DNA from: an uncultured Oscillospiraceae bacterium
Lineage (GTDB): Bacteria; Bacillota; Clostridia; Oscillospirales; Oscillospiraceae
Length of the DNA: 39,079 bases
Direction: 5' to 3'
Assembly (NCBI GenBank): GCA_934613505.1
Contig: CAKTTB010000015.1
Location: forward strand, 1 to 39,079
Below are positions 1 to 7,391 of this stretch, piece after piece. Numbering within the stretch: position 1 is the first letter of the stretch; each line of letters starts with the position of its first letter. The notes beneath the pieces were generated by a model. It saw nothing but the letters and a program-made list of their open reading frames with translations, ran no database searches and was not told the DNA's origin. Made by a program: the position numbers and the translations under genes.

Positions 1-13
1 AGCGAACTCATTT

Positions 14-42
14 ATTCTAGCACATCTTCATCAGCTTGTCAA
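14..42 (-). promoter_or_regulatory. Sigma-A promoter P2, firing out of the window
   Basis: On the minus strand TTGACA (37-42) and TAGAAT (14-19) are separated by exactly 17 bp and preceded by an A-rich stretch that could act as an UP element. Transcription would leave the window at base 1. With the second promoter at 118-146 it forms a tandem pair typical of rRNA operons. What it drives cannot be seen. Confidence 0.65.
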
Positions 43-117
43 GAACTTTTTTCGAAGCTTTTCGATCTTTTTTCTTGCCTCGCTTCCAACGCGCTACGCT
101 CTTCAGAACGCTTTGCT

Positions 118-146
118 ATGATAACAAAAACTGATAGAAATGTCAA
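118..146 (-). promoter_or_regulatory. Sigma-A promoter P1, firing out of the window
   Basis: On the minus strand TTGACA (141-146) is followed after 17 bp by TATCAT (118-123). It lies 104 bp upstream of the equivalent promoter at 14-42 and points the same way. Confidence 0.65.
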
Positions 147-243
147 CAAGAACTTATGTCAAATAATGCACAAAATAGCTTGCCCCGTTTTTGTGCCATT
201 TAGCCATAAGTGCCATGCATACCGGCATTTACCTGTCTTAATG

Positions 244-273
244 CCAAAAACGGACGCCCTTGCGGGCGTCCGT
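244..273 (-). terminator. Hairpin, copy 1 of a duplicated terminator
   Basis: A perfect 10-bp stem with TTGC loop (250-273). On the minus strand it is followed by TTTTTGG, so it would stop leftward transcription. The 30-bp sequence is identical to 447-476. It sits just upstream of the leftward promoter pair and could insulate it. Confidence 0.5.
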
Positions 274-279
274 TTCAGC

Positions 280-311
280 GTGCCGAAATGTCTTTGTGCC
301 GAAATGTCTTT
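280..311. repeat. Exact tandem duplication of 16 bp
   Basis: The unit GTGCCGAAATGTCTTT occurs twice head to tail (280-295, 296-311) with no mismatch. It lies between the two terminator copies. No function can be assigned. Confidence 0.8.
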
Positions 312-446
312 CGCCCCGCTGAGGCGCATTTATAGACTTTTTCCAAGTCTATAAATGCGGTTGATTGAACGCGAAGGGGACTTTTTGTCCCCTTCACTCT
401 TCCCCTGCTGCTCTGTCATCCGGCTGCACATGATTGTTATTGACAT

Positions 447-476
447 CCAAAAACGGACGCCCTTGCGGGCGTCCGT
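447..476 (-). terminator. Terminator of hpf
   Basis: A 10-bp GC-rich stem with TTGC loop, followed on the minus strand by five T. It lies 14 bases beyond the hpf stop codon and is identical to 244-273. Confidence 0.8.
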
Positions 477-490
477 CCTTATCAACCCTA

Positions 491-1030
491 TTAAGCTTCG
501 TCCTCAATGAGGCCGTAGCCGCCGTCGGTTCTCTTGTACACAACTGCAAACGCGCCGTCGTTGTCTTCATCGCGGAAAGCAAAGAACGTATGCTCCAGCA
601 GGTTCATCTGCAGGATCGCCTCTTCGCGGGTCATCGGCTTCATGTTGAACTTCTTAGTTCTCACAAGCTCGAAGGTCCCCTCTTCGGGTTCGTCGGGTGC
701 GAACGAGGTCTCGTCCGGCGTGCGTACAAATGCATCCTGACGCAGGCGTCTTGCGAGTCTGGTCTTGTTCTTGCGGATCTGGCGCTCGATGGTCGCCACC
801 GCCGCATCGATGGATGCGAACATGTCGGACGTGCTTTCACTGGCGCGGAAGTAGGTGTTGGCTGCGTGAACCGTAATTTCGACATTGTTGCGGTTCTTTT
901 CTACGCTGAAGGTGACAAGAGCGTCGGCGTCGCTGCCGAAAAAGCGTTCAAGCTTCATGACTTTCTTTTCTGCATACTTATGAACGTTTTCAGGCAGGGT
1001 GACTTTCTTTTCGGTGTACTGGAATCTCAT
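491..1030 (-). CDS. hpf: Ribosome hibernation promoting factor, long form
   Basis: A protein of 179 residues. The N-terminal ~100 residues form the RaiA/HPF/YfiA beta-alpha domain that binds the 30S decoding centre. The C-terminal ~60 residues are the long-HPF domain that pairs 70S ribosomes into inactive 100S dimers; the stretch with KKFNMKPMTREEAILQMNLL is characteristic of it. Two domains of this size fit the Firmicutes long HPF rather than the short enterobacterial HPF/YfiA. I place the start at the ATG at 1030 because an AGGAG lies just upstream; an ATG 14 codons earlier would add residues unlike the family. Its own promoter (1086-1114) and terminator (447-476) make it a single-gene unit, expected to be induced in stationary phase or stress. 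Confidence 0.95.
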   Translation of the reverse strand: MRFQYTEKKVTLPENVHKYAEKKVMKLERFFGSDADALVTFSVEKNRNNVEITVHAANTYFRASESTSDMFASIDAAVATIERQIRKNKTRLARRLRQDAFVRTPDETSFAPDEPEEGTFELVRTKKFNMKPMTREEAILQMNLLEHTFFAFRDEDNDGAFAVVYKRTDGGYGLIEDEA

Positions 1031-1085
1031 AGTTACCGCTCCTTTCGTGATGCCTAACTTCCAAGGGATCACTCCCCGTGTTTAT

Positions 1086-1114
1086 AGTATAGCACACGTT
1101 CCGTCAAAACGCAA
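1086..1114 (-). promoter_or_regulatory. Promoter of hpf
   Basis: On the minus strand TTGCGT (1109-1114), 17 bp, then TATACT (1086-1091) preceded by TGC, an extended -10. It ends about 56 bases before the hpf start. I saw no sigma-B type signal. Confidence 0.6.
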
Positions 1115-1173
1115 CATCGGGCGTCCTCTGCACGCGTGAACATTGTATGAACGGACGGAAGCGGCCCGCACAG

Positions 1174-1389
1174 TCAGGAAAAGGCGTCCATGAGCGCCTG
1201 CATGCTCAGGCCGAAATAGCGCGCAAGTGCCATCAGATTGCGCGTGCTGATCGCCCGCTCGCGGCCGGTCATGATCTTGCGCAGGATCCCGGCGTCGATG
1301 CCTGTCTGCCGCGACAGCTCGGCCGCGGTCATCTGGCGCGTCTGCATCCACGCCGACAGGACTGGCGCGGCCTTCTCAAACGTCCGCAT
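1174..1389 (-). CDS. Small XRE-type helix-turn-helix protein
   Basis: About 71 residues, essentially one Cro/C1-type DNA-binding domain. Helix-turn-helix residues run from MTAAELSRQTGIDAGILRKI to the closing helix NLMALARYFGLSMQALMDAF. There is no effector or dimerisation domain. The ATG at 1389 lies inside the end of the DUF4364 gene, so the two overlap by 14 bases and are probably translated together. A longer frame to 1458 exists, but its extra N-terminus is arginine-rich shadow sequence. Target genes are unknown. I see no clear terminator after it; hpf's promoter begins soon downstream. Confidence 0.75.
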   Translation of the reverse strand: MRTFEKAAPVLSAWMQTRQMTAAELSRQTGIDAGILRKIMTGRERAISTRNLMALARYFGLSMQALMDAFS

Positions 1390-1924
1390 GCTCCGGCGAC
1401 GCCCCTTCCAGCAGCTGTCTGAGCAGCATCTGATAGATCGTATCCGCCTGCTGCTCATACGCGCGGCAGAGCGCCCGCGCCTGCGACAGCGTCGGCGCCG
1501 ACAGCTCCAGCTTCATGAGACTGCCCGCCTCGTCAAACAGCCGCAGCTCCGCCGTATAGTCGCCGGCTTCCTCCTTGCGGATCTTCGTTTCGATCAGACC
1601 CTTGCGCTGCATCTGGGTGTTATACCGCTGCACCGCGCTCAGCGCGCGCTGCATCACCGGGTACGCGATAGCGTCGCAGGTGACCTCCTCATGCTCACGG
1701 CCCTTGTCCGTGATCAGATACGTATCGTCCGGCAGCTTCTGCAGATGGCCGCTGCGGACCATGTCCGGCACCGCGACACTGACGTCAAAATAGCTCAGCT
1801 TATCATCCTGATAGCAAAGCTCATAGATCTTCTGCAGCGACACTGGATAGGACAGCTTTGACATCACGAACAGGATCAGCACCTTGACGTCCAGCATATC
1901 CTGAATAAAACCATGCTGTTCCAC
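1376..1924 (-). CDS. DUF4364 family protein
   Basis: 182 residues matching the DUF4364 family, which is widespread in Clostridia and predicted to contain a winged-helix-like N-terminus. Here residues ~10-80 (MLDVKVLILFVMSKLSYPVS through DDTYLITDKGREH) look like a PadR/winged-helix fold with the wing at TYLITDKG. The C-terminal half is helical with an acidic beta stretch and no motif I recognise. The start codon is GTG (1922-1924) with a GAGGTGAG ribosome site. First gene of a two-gene unit with the HTH protein at 1174. The family has no established biochemical role; a transcriptional role is inference. Confidence 0.8.
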   Translation of the reverse strand: MEQHGFIQDMLDVKVLILFVMSKLSYPVSLQKIYELCYQDDKLSYFDVSVAVPDMVRSGHLQKLPDDTYLITDKGREHEEVTCDAIAYPVMQRALSAVQRYNTQMQRKGLIETKIRKEEAGDYTAELRLFDEAGSLMKLELSAPTLSQARALCRAYEQQADTIYQMLLRQLLEGASPEHADV

Positions 1925-1962
1925 GCTCTCACCTCACAGGAAAACATTACTACTATGTACAC

Positions 1963-1991
1963 AGTATAGCAAAAAAGTCCCTGAAACTCAA
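1963..1991 (-). promoter_or_regulatory. Promoter of the DUF4364-HTH unit
   Basis: On the minus strand TTGAGT (1986-1991), 17 bp, TATACT (1963-1968) with TGC in front (extended -10). Confidence 0.6.
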
Positions 1992-2083
1992 GCCCTTCCC
2001 GCCCTTTGCCAACCGTGAGGAAGGATTTACCGCTTGTTTTTCTCCAGAAATGGGCGTAAAACGAAGCAGAAGGAGGTATTACC

Positions 2084-2734
2084 ATGAAAAGAAAAATCCA
2101 CGCATTACTCCTTGCGCTGCTGCTCGTTTTTTCCGCAGCGCTGACCGCGGGCGCCGCCGGCTACTCCGTCAGCTGCCGGCCGGGCTACCGCTTCTGGCAG
2201 CAGATCTGCACGCGCGATCCCGGCCTCTGCCAACCGCCCGCATCCTGCACGCCGTCGCAGCCGGAGGCCCCGGAGCAGCCCTCGCAGCCCGAGGAACCGG
2301 ATGCGCCGGATACGCCGTCCGAACCGGACACACCCGCGCAGCCGGATGACGTCGCTTCCGTCTCAGCCTATGAGCAGGAGGTCGTCACGCTCGTGAACGC
2401 AGAGCGTGCGAAGTACGGATTCTCCGCCCTGACGCTCGACGCGACGCTCTGCGGCTATGCCCGCGTAAAGTCGCAGGACATGCACGATCAGGGATACTTC
2501 TCCCACACCAGCCCGAGCTATGGCTCCCCGTTTGATATGATGCGCAGCTTCGGCGTTTCCTATCAGTATGCCGGGGAAAACATCGCCATGGGCTATTCCT
2601 CACCTGCCGCCGTCGTGAACGCCTGGATGAACTCCGAGGGACACCGCGCGAACATTCTTTCCGCAAACTACACCTCGATCGGCGTCGGTTACGTAGCGGA
2701 CGGCGGGTACTGGACCCAGTGGTTCATCGGCTGA
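2084..2734 (+). CDS. Secreted CAP-domain (SCP/YkwD-like) protein
   Basis: 216 residues in three parts. Residues 1-25 are a signal peptide with basic start, hydrophobic core and AGA cleavage region. Residues 26-95 are a cysteine-containing segment (four Cys) leading into a linker rich in Pro, Glu, Asp and Ser. Residues ~96-216 form a CAP domain, with YEQEVVTLVNAERAKYG at its start, the HTSP segment, the AGENIAMGYSS motif and the GHRANILSANYTSIGVGY motif. The family resembles B. subtilis YkwD and is common on Firmicute surfaces and spores; its molecular activity is mostly unknown. A strong GGAGGT precedes the ATG. It is a single gene closed by the hairpin at 2787-2808. The linker suggests a domain held away from or embedded in the wall, although no anchoring motif is visible. 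Confidence 0.9.
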   Translation: MKRKIHALLLALLLVFSAALTAGAAGYSVSCRPGYRFWQQICTRDPGLCQPPASCTPSQPEAPEQPSQPEEPDAPDTPSEPDTPAQPDDVASVSAYEQEVVTLVNAERAKYGFSALTLDATLCGYARVKSQDMHDQGYFSHTSPSYGSPFDMMRSFGVSYQYAGENIAMGYSSPAAVVNAWMNSEGHRANILSANYTSIGVGYVADGGYWTQWFIG

Positions 2735-2786
2735 CCAGACTGTACCTCTGTACAGATACATAGAAAAAGCCGTGATAGATACCTTT

Positions 2787-2815
2787 GCCCCTGCCATCCG
2801 GCAGGGGCCTTTTTC
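2787..2815 (+). terminator. Terminator after the CAP gene
   Basis: Perfect 9-bp stem (2787-2795 with 2800-2808), loop ATCC, followed by CTTTTT. Confidence 0.85.
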
Positions 2816-2879
2816 TGCCCGTTTTCATGCGCCGCCGGGCGCGGCGCTGCATAGAATGGAGCGGAAAGAAGGGATATTT

Positions 2880-3722
2880 TTGACGACTGCTTTTACGGTA
2901 CTCGGCGGCGACGCGCGGCAGACGTGTCTGGTGCGCCAGCTCCGCGCGGCCGGGTATTACGTGTCCGCGTTCCGCGTCCCGGAGATCGAGGACACGTCGC
3001 CCGATCTGACTGCCTGCGTCCTGCCGGCGGACGTGATCGTCCTGCCCATGCCGGCGCTGCGCGGGCCGGACAATATCCGCGCCTCCGGCCCTGCTCTGCA
3101 TCTGTGCGAGGTTCTGGACGCGGCGCTGCCGGGGACATGGCTCTGCGGCGGGATGCTCGATCTGGCCGTGACCGCCGCGCGCAGGCGCGGGCTGCGCGTG
3201 TTTGACTACGCAAAAGACGAAGCGCTTGCCCTGCAGAACGCGGAGCTGACTGCGGAGGCCGCGCTTCCCATTCTGATGGAACGCCTGCCGCGGCCGCTTG
3301 CCGGGAGCCGGATCCTGATCGCGGGCTTCGGCCGCATCGGGAAGTTCCTTGCGCGGAAGCTCGCCGCCTGCGGCGCGGACATTACCGTCTCTGCGCGCAA
3401 GGCCTCCGATCTCGCGCTGGCCGGGATCCTCGGCTATTCCTGCGAAAAGACCGGCCTCTGGCGCGGCGGACTTGCCGGCTTTGACGCCATTCTCAACACC
3501 GTGCCGTCCGCCGTTTTTTCCGCGGCGCGGCTGCCGGAGATCCGGCAGGGCGCCGTACTTCTCGAGCTTGCCAGTCTGCCCGGCGGCTTCTGCGAGGCCG
3601 CGCAGGCGCGCCCCGGCTATCTTGCCGCGCGCGGGCTGCCGGGCCGCTATGCGCCGGACGCGGCGGCCGCCATCATCCGTGACGCCATCTTCCGAACGCT
3701 TTCTTTGGAGGGATCTGCATGA
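2880..3722 (+). CDS. dpaA: Dipicolinate synthase subunit A
   Basis: 280 residues, homologous to SpoVFA/DpaA. With DpaB it converts a dihydrodipicolinate-pathway intermediate to dipicolinic acid in the mother cell; the acid is then pumped into the forespore as its calcium chelate. The start has the FTVLGGDARQ motif; residues ~140-180 carry a Rossmann NAD(P)-binding loop (ILIAGFGRIGKFLARKLAACG); the C-terminus has the LASLPGG and PGRYAPDAAAAI segments of the family. I choose the TTG at 2880 because GAAAGAAGGGA lies just upstream and the family begins there. An ATG at 2856 would add eight residues and place that site inside the gene. The gene overlaps dpaB by four bases. Length is close to the ~297 of B. 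subtilis. Confidence 0.9.
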   Translation: MTTAFTVLGGDARQTCLVRQLRAAGYYVSAFRVPEIEDTSPDLTACVLPADVIVLPMPALRGPDNIRASGPALHLCEVLDAALPGTWLCGGMLDLAVTAARRRGLRVFDYAKDEALALQNAELTAEAALPILMERLPRPLAGSRILIAGFGRIGKFLARKLAACGADITVSARKASDLALAGILGYSCEKTGLWRGGLAGFDAILNTVPSAVFSAARLPEIRQGAVLLELASLPGGFCEAAQARPGYLAARGLPGRYAPDAAAAIIRDAIFRTLSLEGSA

Positions 3723-4297
3723 AACCGATCACGCTGGGGCTCGCCATGTGCGGCTCCTTCTGCACGTATGCACGCGTCCTCGACGCGTTCCGCGCGCTGG
3801 CGGATACAAAGCGCTATGCGCTCGTTCCGATCATGTCGCAGGCCAGCTATGAGACCGACAGCCGCTTTGGCTCCGCCGACGCCTTCCGCACACAGCTGGA
3901 AGAGATCTGCCAGCATGAAATCATCCATACGATCGAGGCCGCCGAGCCGATCGGCCCCAAAAAGCTTCTCGATGCGCTTGTCATCGCTCCCTGCACCGGC
4001 AATACGCTCTCCAAGCTCGCCGCCGGGATCGCTGACGGGCCGGTCACGCTCGCGGCCAAGGCGCACCTGCGCAACGAGCGCCCTGTCATCCTCGCCGTGT
4101 CGACGAACGACGGTCTGGCCGGAAACGCAGCCAATCTCGGCGCGCTTCTGAACCGAAGAGGGTATTATTTCGTCCCCTTCGGGCAGGACAGTGCCTTCAA
4201 AAAGCCGCGCTCGCTCGTCGCGGACTTTACAAAGCTTCCGGAGACCATAGGCGCCGCCCTGCGCGGTGAACAGCTCCAGCCGATGCTGTACGCATAA
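3719..4297 (+). CDS. dpaB: Dipicolinate synthase subunit B
   Basis: 192 residues, a flavoprotein-like (HFCD fold) subunit homologous to SpoVFB/DpaB. Visible family features are an N-terminal LGLAMCGSFCTY nucleotide-binding loop, the LDALVIAPCTGNTLSKLAAGIAD segment and the PVILAVSTNDGLAGNAANLG stretch. It works with DpaA in making dipicolinate. The ATG overlaps the dpaA stop (ATGA), so translation is coupled. The pair stands alone, without the asd and dap genes that accompany it in Bacillus. Downstream is a repeat-rich convergent junction. Confidence 0.93.
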   Translation: MKPITLGLAMCGSFCTYARVLDAFRALADTKRYALVPIMSQASYETDSRFGSADAFRTQLEEICQHEIIHTIEAAEPIGPKKLLDALVIAPCTGNTLSKLAAGIADGPVTLAAKAHLRNERPVILAVSTNDGLAGNAANLGALLNRRGYYFVPFGQDSAFKKPRSLVADFTKLPETIGAALRGEQLQPMLYA

Positions 4298-4311
4298 TGC
4301 AAAAGGCCCGG

Positions 4312-4537
4312 CGTGCCAGACTTGAGGCTGACAAAAAACATCAACGTCCATTTTATATTGAAAATCTTTTGGCTTGCTTGTAGGGGTCGATGCCTACATC
4401 GACCCGGCAGAAAAGACCGATTTTACGGAAGCTTACGGCAAATTCGTAACTGCTGCAGCGGGACGATGTGGACATCGTCCCCTACGCGTCAACATGCATT
4501 TTATACCGCTTCACGAAAATCGCACCTTCGACAAAAC
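4312..4537. repeat. Palindromic intergenic element, copy 1
   Basis: The interval between convergent dpaB and fucU contains two internal perfect hairpins. The left (near 4385-4406) has a 9-bp stem around CCTA and the right (near 4463-4484) a 9-bp stem around TGGA; both are variants of GTAGGGG-N-CGATG and lie inverted to one another. Outer sequences CTTGAGGCTGAC on the left and CGAAAATCGCACC/CGACAAAAC on the right recur in the second copy at 24165-24290. No transposase or open frame is present. Boundaries are approximate. Confidence 0.6.
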
Positions 4538-4566
4538 GCCCGGCGCGCCATCGCGGCGCGCCGGGC
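4538..4566 (-). terminator. Terminator of fucU
   Basis: Perfect 12-bp GC-rich stem (4538-4549 with 4555-4566), followed on the minus strand by GTTTTG. The T run is shared with the end of the neighbouring palindromic element. Confidence 0.75.
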
Positions 4567-4583
4567 TTACATATAATATAGGA

Positions 4584-5030
4584 TTATTTTACAACGCCCT
4601 TCTGCAGGATGATATTGGCGTAAATCGCCGTCTCACCGGACTGCAGGATGCAGTAGGTCTTGCGGGCCTCGTCATAGAACGCGAAGCGCTCGATGCTGCC
4701 GAAGGCCTTTTCGCCTCTGGCGTCGTATTTGGCAACGATCTTCTTATACTCGTCCCAGATGGGGACCTCCATGCCCTTGTCCTTGTCCGCGACCTGCATG
4801 ATCTGCACGGGATGCTCGACATACTCATCCAGCGGGATGACCTGCAGAATGGCGTCGAGCAGCTCCGGCACACCGTGGCCGTCGGCCCGCACGAGGACGC
4901 AGTTGTTGGGCTTTGCCATCGACGCGCCCGGGAAATTGCCGTCGCCGATGCAGATGCGGTCGCCGTGGCCCATTTCGCACAGGACCTTCAGAAGTTCCGG
5001 GGACAGGATGGGGGGAATGTTTTTTAACAT
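4584..5030 (-). CDS. fucU: L-fucose mutarotase (RbsD/FucU family)
   Basis: 148 residues. It interconverts alpha- and beta-L-fucose so that imported sugar is in the anomer used by the isomerase. The N-terminus MLKNIPPILSPELLKVLCEM is nearly that of E. coli FucU; the catalytic His22 (GHGD) is present, and tyrosines at 119 (RFAFYDEA) and 138 occupy the C-terminal active-site region. A GGAGGT site precedes the ATG. It is divergent from fucA (102 bp) and convergent with dpaB. RbsD (ribose pyranase) is the alternative within the family, but sequence and neighbours favour fucose. Confidence 0.9.
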   Translation of the reverse strand: MLKNIPPILSPELLKVLCEMGHGDRICIGDGNFPGASMAKPNNCVLVRADGHGVPELLDAILQVIPLDEYVEHPVQIMQVADKDKGMEVPIWDEYKKIVAKYDARGEKAFGSIERFAFYDEARKTYCILQSGETAIYANIILQKGVVK

Positions 5031-5061
5031 CAGTTCTTACCTCCAGTTCCCGCGCCGTCCA

Positions 5062-5090
5062 TTGACTTTGGGGCGCGGAAGAAATAATAT
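5062..5090 (+). promoter_or_regulatory. Promoter of fucA
   Basis: TTGACT (5062-5067), 17 bp, TAATAT (5085-5090): a near-consensus sigma-A promoter 42 bases before the fucA start. I see no GAAACGTTTC-type operator here, unlike in front of lacI. Confidence 0.7.
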
Positions 5091-5132
5091 ATAGGTATAT
5101 TTACACACTTACATGGAAAAAGGAGTACTGCC

Positions 5133-5696
5133 ATGGACTACGCACAGCATCTGGCGGGGTTCGCCAATATTCTGGAGCAGAAGCGTCTTGTCACCGGTCT
5201 GGAGGGCAACGCCTCTGTCATCGACCGGGAGACCGGTCTGACCTACATCACGCCCTCCGGCCGCATGAAGCTGCTCCTGCAGCCGGACGATATCGCCGTG
5301 GTGAACGCCGCCGGTGAGCAGGTCGGCGGAAGCGGCCGCCGCTCGAGCGAATACTTCCTGCACGAGGCCGTCTATCAGGCGCGCCCGGACGTCAACGCCA
5401 TCGTCCACTGCCACTGCCCGTATCTGACAGCCTACGCCATCCGGTATGAGGATTTCATCGTGCCGGAGAACTGCTCGCTGCACGTCGTCTTCCAGCGGTT
5501 CGTCTGCCTGCCCTACGGCAAAAACGGCACGCACGAGATCCACCGCGGCATCGACAAGGCGCTTGAACACAGCCCGATCTGCCTGCTGGGCGGCCACGGC
5601 GTCGTCTGCGTGGCTGCGAACATGGAAAGCTGCATCGGCCTGCTGGAAGCGGCCGAGGGCTTTGCCAAAACGCTGTTCTTAGCCAACCATCACTGA
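5133..5696 (+). CDS. fucA: Class II aldolase, L-fuculose-1-phosphate aldolase
   Basis: 187 residues. A zinc-dependent aldolase that splits L-fuculose-1-phosphate into dihydroxyacetone phosphate and L-lactaldehyde. All four landmark residues fall at the same numbers as in E. coli FucA: Glu73 (SSE), His92 and His94 (VHCHC) and His155 (LLGGHG). The N-terminal GLEGNASV and ITPSGRMK segments form the phosphate-binding part. It is somewhat shorter than E. coli FucA (215), lacking some of the C-terminal tail. It has its own promoter and terminator, reads opposite to the other fucose genes, and a GGAG site precedes the ATG. Other class II aldolases (rhamnulose- or ribulose-phosphate) are possible, but context favours fucose. 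Confidence 0.88.
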   Translation: MDYAQHLAGFANILEQKRLVTGLEGNASVIDRETGLTYITPSGRMKLLLQPDDIAVVNAAGEQVGGSGRRSSEYFLHEAVYQARPDVNAIVHCHCPYLTAYAIRYEDFIVPENCSLHVVFQRFVCLPYGKNGTHEIHRGIDKALEHSPICLLGGHGVVCVAANMESCIGLLEAAEGFAKTLFLANHH

Positions 5697-5708
5697 TTTT
5701 TTCCGATC

Positions 5709-5741
5709 CGCGCGCAGGGCTTCTGCCCTGCGCGCGTTTTT
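5709..5741 (+). terminator. Terminator of fucA
   Basis: Perfect 12-bp stem (5709-5720 with 5725-5736), loop TTCT, then five T. The kinase gene ends at 5743 on the other strand, but the minus-strand side has no T run. Confidence 0.85.
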
Positions 5742-5742
5742 C

Positions 5743-7233
5743 TTAAGCTCTGGTGTGGAACGCTTCCTTGAGGCTGGGATAGAGCATGGCATAGCGCTTT
5801 TTCGTCAGCGCGTAGACCGCCTGCGTCTCCGGATCCGGCTCCACGTCGCCGCTGGTCGAAATATGGCTGCACGCCTCCTGCAGATCTCGGAACAGCCCGA
5901 TACCGACACCTGCGGCTGCCGCCGCGCCGAGGCTCGTGGCGCTGTCGAAGAACGTGGACACGTCATGCAGCGTGACATTGCAGACGTCCGCCAGGATCTG
6001 CTTCCACAGGCGTGACTTTGCGCCGCCGCCGATGATGCGCAGCTCGCGGATCTCCTGCTTTTCCCGCATGACATCCAGGATCTGACTCAGCCCGCAGGCC
6101 GTACCTTCCAAAACAGCGCGCAGGAAATGCTCCCGCTTGTGGGTCGTATCCATGCCGAAGAACACACCCTGCGCCTGTGCGTCAAACACCGGCGAGCGTT
6201 CGCCCTCGAGATACGGCAGATAGATCAGCCCGCCTGCGCCGGCAGGCGCGCCGGCCGCCACAGCGTCAAACGCGCGCGCAGAGGCAACGTCAAATACCTC
6301 CTGCGCCCATGTCACCGACCGGCCCGCGCACTGCTCCGTGCCAAACACGTTGCAGCCGTTGCCGTCGAGCGTGCAGATGTGGAAGACCCGGTGCTGCGGG
6401 TCGATGAACGGCTTGTCGATCATACCGGCGATCCACGCCGTCGTGCCGAGGCTGAGATAGAAATCGCCGCACGCCGCGACGCCCGCGCCGACATTCGAGC
6501 AGGCGCCGTCGCCGCCGCCGACCGATACCGGAATCCCGGCGCGCAGACCGAGGCAGCCCGCTGCTTCCTCCGACAGACGCCCTGCGATCTCGCAGCTGGC
6601 GTGGATCTCCGGGAATTTCTCCATGTCCACGCCGACGTTCCGGAACATCTCCGCGTCATACTGCTTCGTCTGCAGGTTCATGAGCAGACCGTGGGAGGCG
6701 TCGGAATAATCCGTTGTGTCCATCTTCCCCGTCAGCCGGTAGACCAGATAGTCCTTCGACTGCAGGATGCGCGCGGTGCGCGCGTAGAGCTCCGGCTCGT
6801 TTTCCTTCAGCCAGAGCGTCTTGCAGAGCGTGGACGCGGGCGAAAGGACGTTGCCGCAGATCTGGTAGAAATAGTCGCGGCCGAACTTTGCGCGCAGGCC
6901 GTTGGAAATGGACAGCGCGCGCGTATCCGCGTGGATCATGGCCGGGCGCAGCGTCTGGCCGTCGCGGTCCATCGGCAGGCAGCCGAGCATATGGCCAGAA
7001 ATGCCGATGGCGTCCACGCGCTTGACCGACTCCGGCGCAAGCTCGCGCAGCATCATCATCGCGCGCACGGCGCTCATCCACCAGTCGGCCGCTTCCTGTT
7101 CGCAGCCGCCGTCCGGATAGCGGTGCGTGGGATAGGTCGTCGTTACGTTCCGGATGACGTTCAGGTTTTCATCGACCAGCGACGCCTTGAGGCCGCTGGT
7201 ACCGATATCAAATGCCAACAATGTACTGTGCAA
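5743..7233 (-). CDS. FGGY-family carbohydrate kinase, probable L-fuculokinase
   Basis: 496 residues with the two actin-like domains of FGGY kinases. The N-terminal phosphate loop is FDIGTSGLKASLVD (residues 8-21). The GGGDGACSNVGAG segment contains the catalytic base Asp242. The C-terminal domain has EGTACGLSQILD and the IIGGGAKSRLWKQI ATP-binding motif. By sequence alone xylulokinase is as likely a label. The role as L-fuculose kinase, making fuculose-1-phosphate for FucA, is inferred from the fucI, fucU and fucA neighbours. The start is TTG (7231-7233) with a GGAGTGA site. A terminator follows fucI, and a new promoter at 7305-7332 precedes this gene, so it may be expressed apart from fucI. 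Confidence 0.85.
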   Translation of the reverse strand: MHSTLLAFDIGTSGLKASLVDENLNVIRNVTTTYPTHRYPDGGCEQEAADWWMSAVRAMMMLRELAPESVKRVDAIGISGHMLGCLPMDRDGQTLRPAMIHADTRALSISNGLRAKFGRDYFYQICGNVLSPASTLCKTLWLKENEPELYARTARILQSKDYLVYRLTGKMDTTDYSDASHGLLMNLQTKQYDAEMFRNVGVDMEKFPEIHASCEIAGRLSEEAAGCLGLRAGIPVSVGGGDGACSNVGAGVAACGDFYLSLGTTAWIAGMIDKPFIDPQHRVFHICTLDGNGCNVFGTEQCAGRSVTWAQEVFDVASARAFDAVAAGAPAGAGGLIYLPYLEGERSPVFDAQAQGVFFGMDTTHKREHFLRAVLEGTACGLSQILDVMREKQEIRELRIIGGGAKSRLWKQILADVCNVTLHDVSTFFDSATSLGAAAAAGVGIGLFRDLQEACSHISTSGDVEPDPETQAVYALTKKRYAMLYPSLKEAFHTRA

Positions 7234-7304
7234 CTTGAATCACTCCAAATATTGTATAGGACGAGGGTCCGGCCGCACGGCAGGCGCGCGCCGCTCCCTG
7301 TTTT

Positions 7305-7332
7305 ATTGTACAATACCGGCCGGGAAATGCAA
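7305..7332 (-). promoter_or_regulatory. Promoter of the kinase gene
   Basis: On the minus strand TTGCAT (7327-7332), 16 bp, TACAAT (7305-7310). It lies between the fucI terminator and the kinase start, leaving a leader of about 70 bases. Confidence 0.55.
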
Positions 7333-7391
7333 AGGACTTTTTGCTCAGTTCGCCCAAAAAAGAGCGGTTTTTCCAGCCGCACCGGCAGCGC

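Larger units (their letters stand above)
1..490. other. Intergenic region with promoters and hairpins, no gene
   Basis: I see no credible coding frame here. The region holds two leftward promoters (14-42 and 118-146), two identical 30-bp terminator-like palindromes (244-273 and 447-476), an exact 16-bp tandem duplication (280-295 and 296-311), and two further hairpins: one near 328-360 with a 13-bp stem and one near 373-396 with a 9-bp stem. The layout suggests the spacer between hpf and a stable-RNA operon lying left of the window. Confidence 0.6.

Noticed and set aside
118..354. 78-codon open frame in the left intergenic region
   Set aside because: It overlaps a promoter and a terminator hairpin, has no ribosome site, and its translation shows no recognisable domain.
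244..476. Possible CRISPR array from repeated 30-mers
   Set aside because: Only two copies 203 bp apart, each a terminator palindrome. No regular spacers and no cas genes.
4374..5027. Open frame through the palindromic element and opposite fucU
   Set aside because: It starts inside a hairpin repeat and then mirrors fucU.
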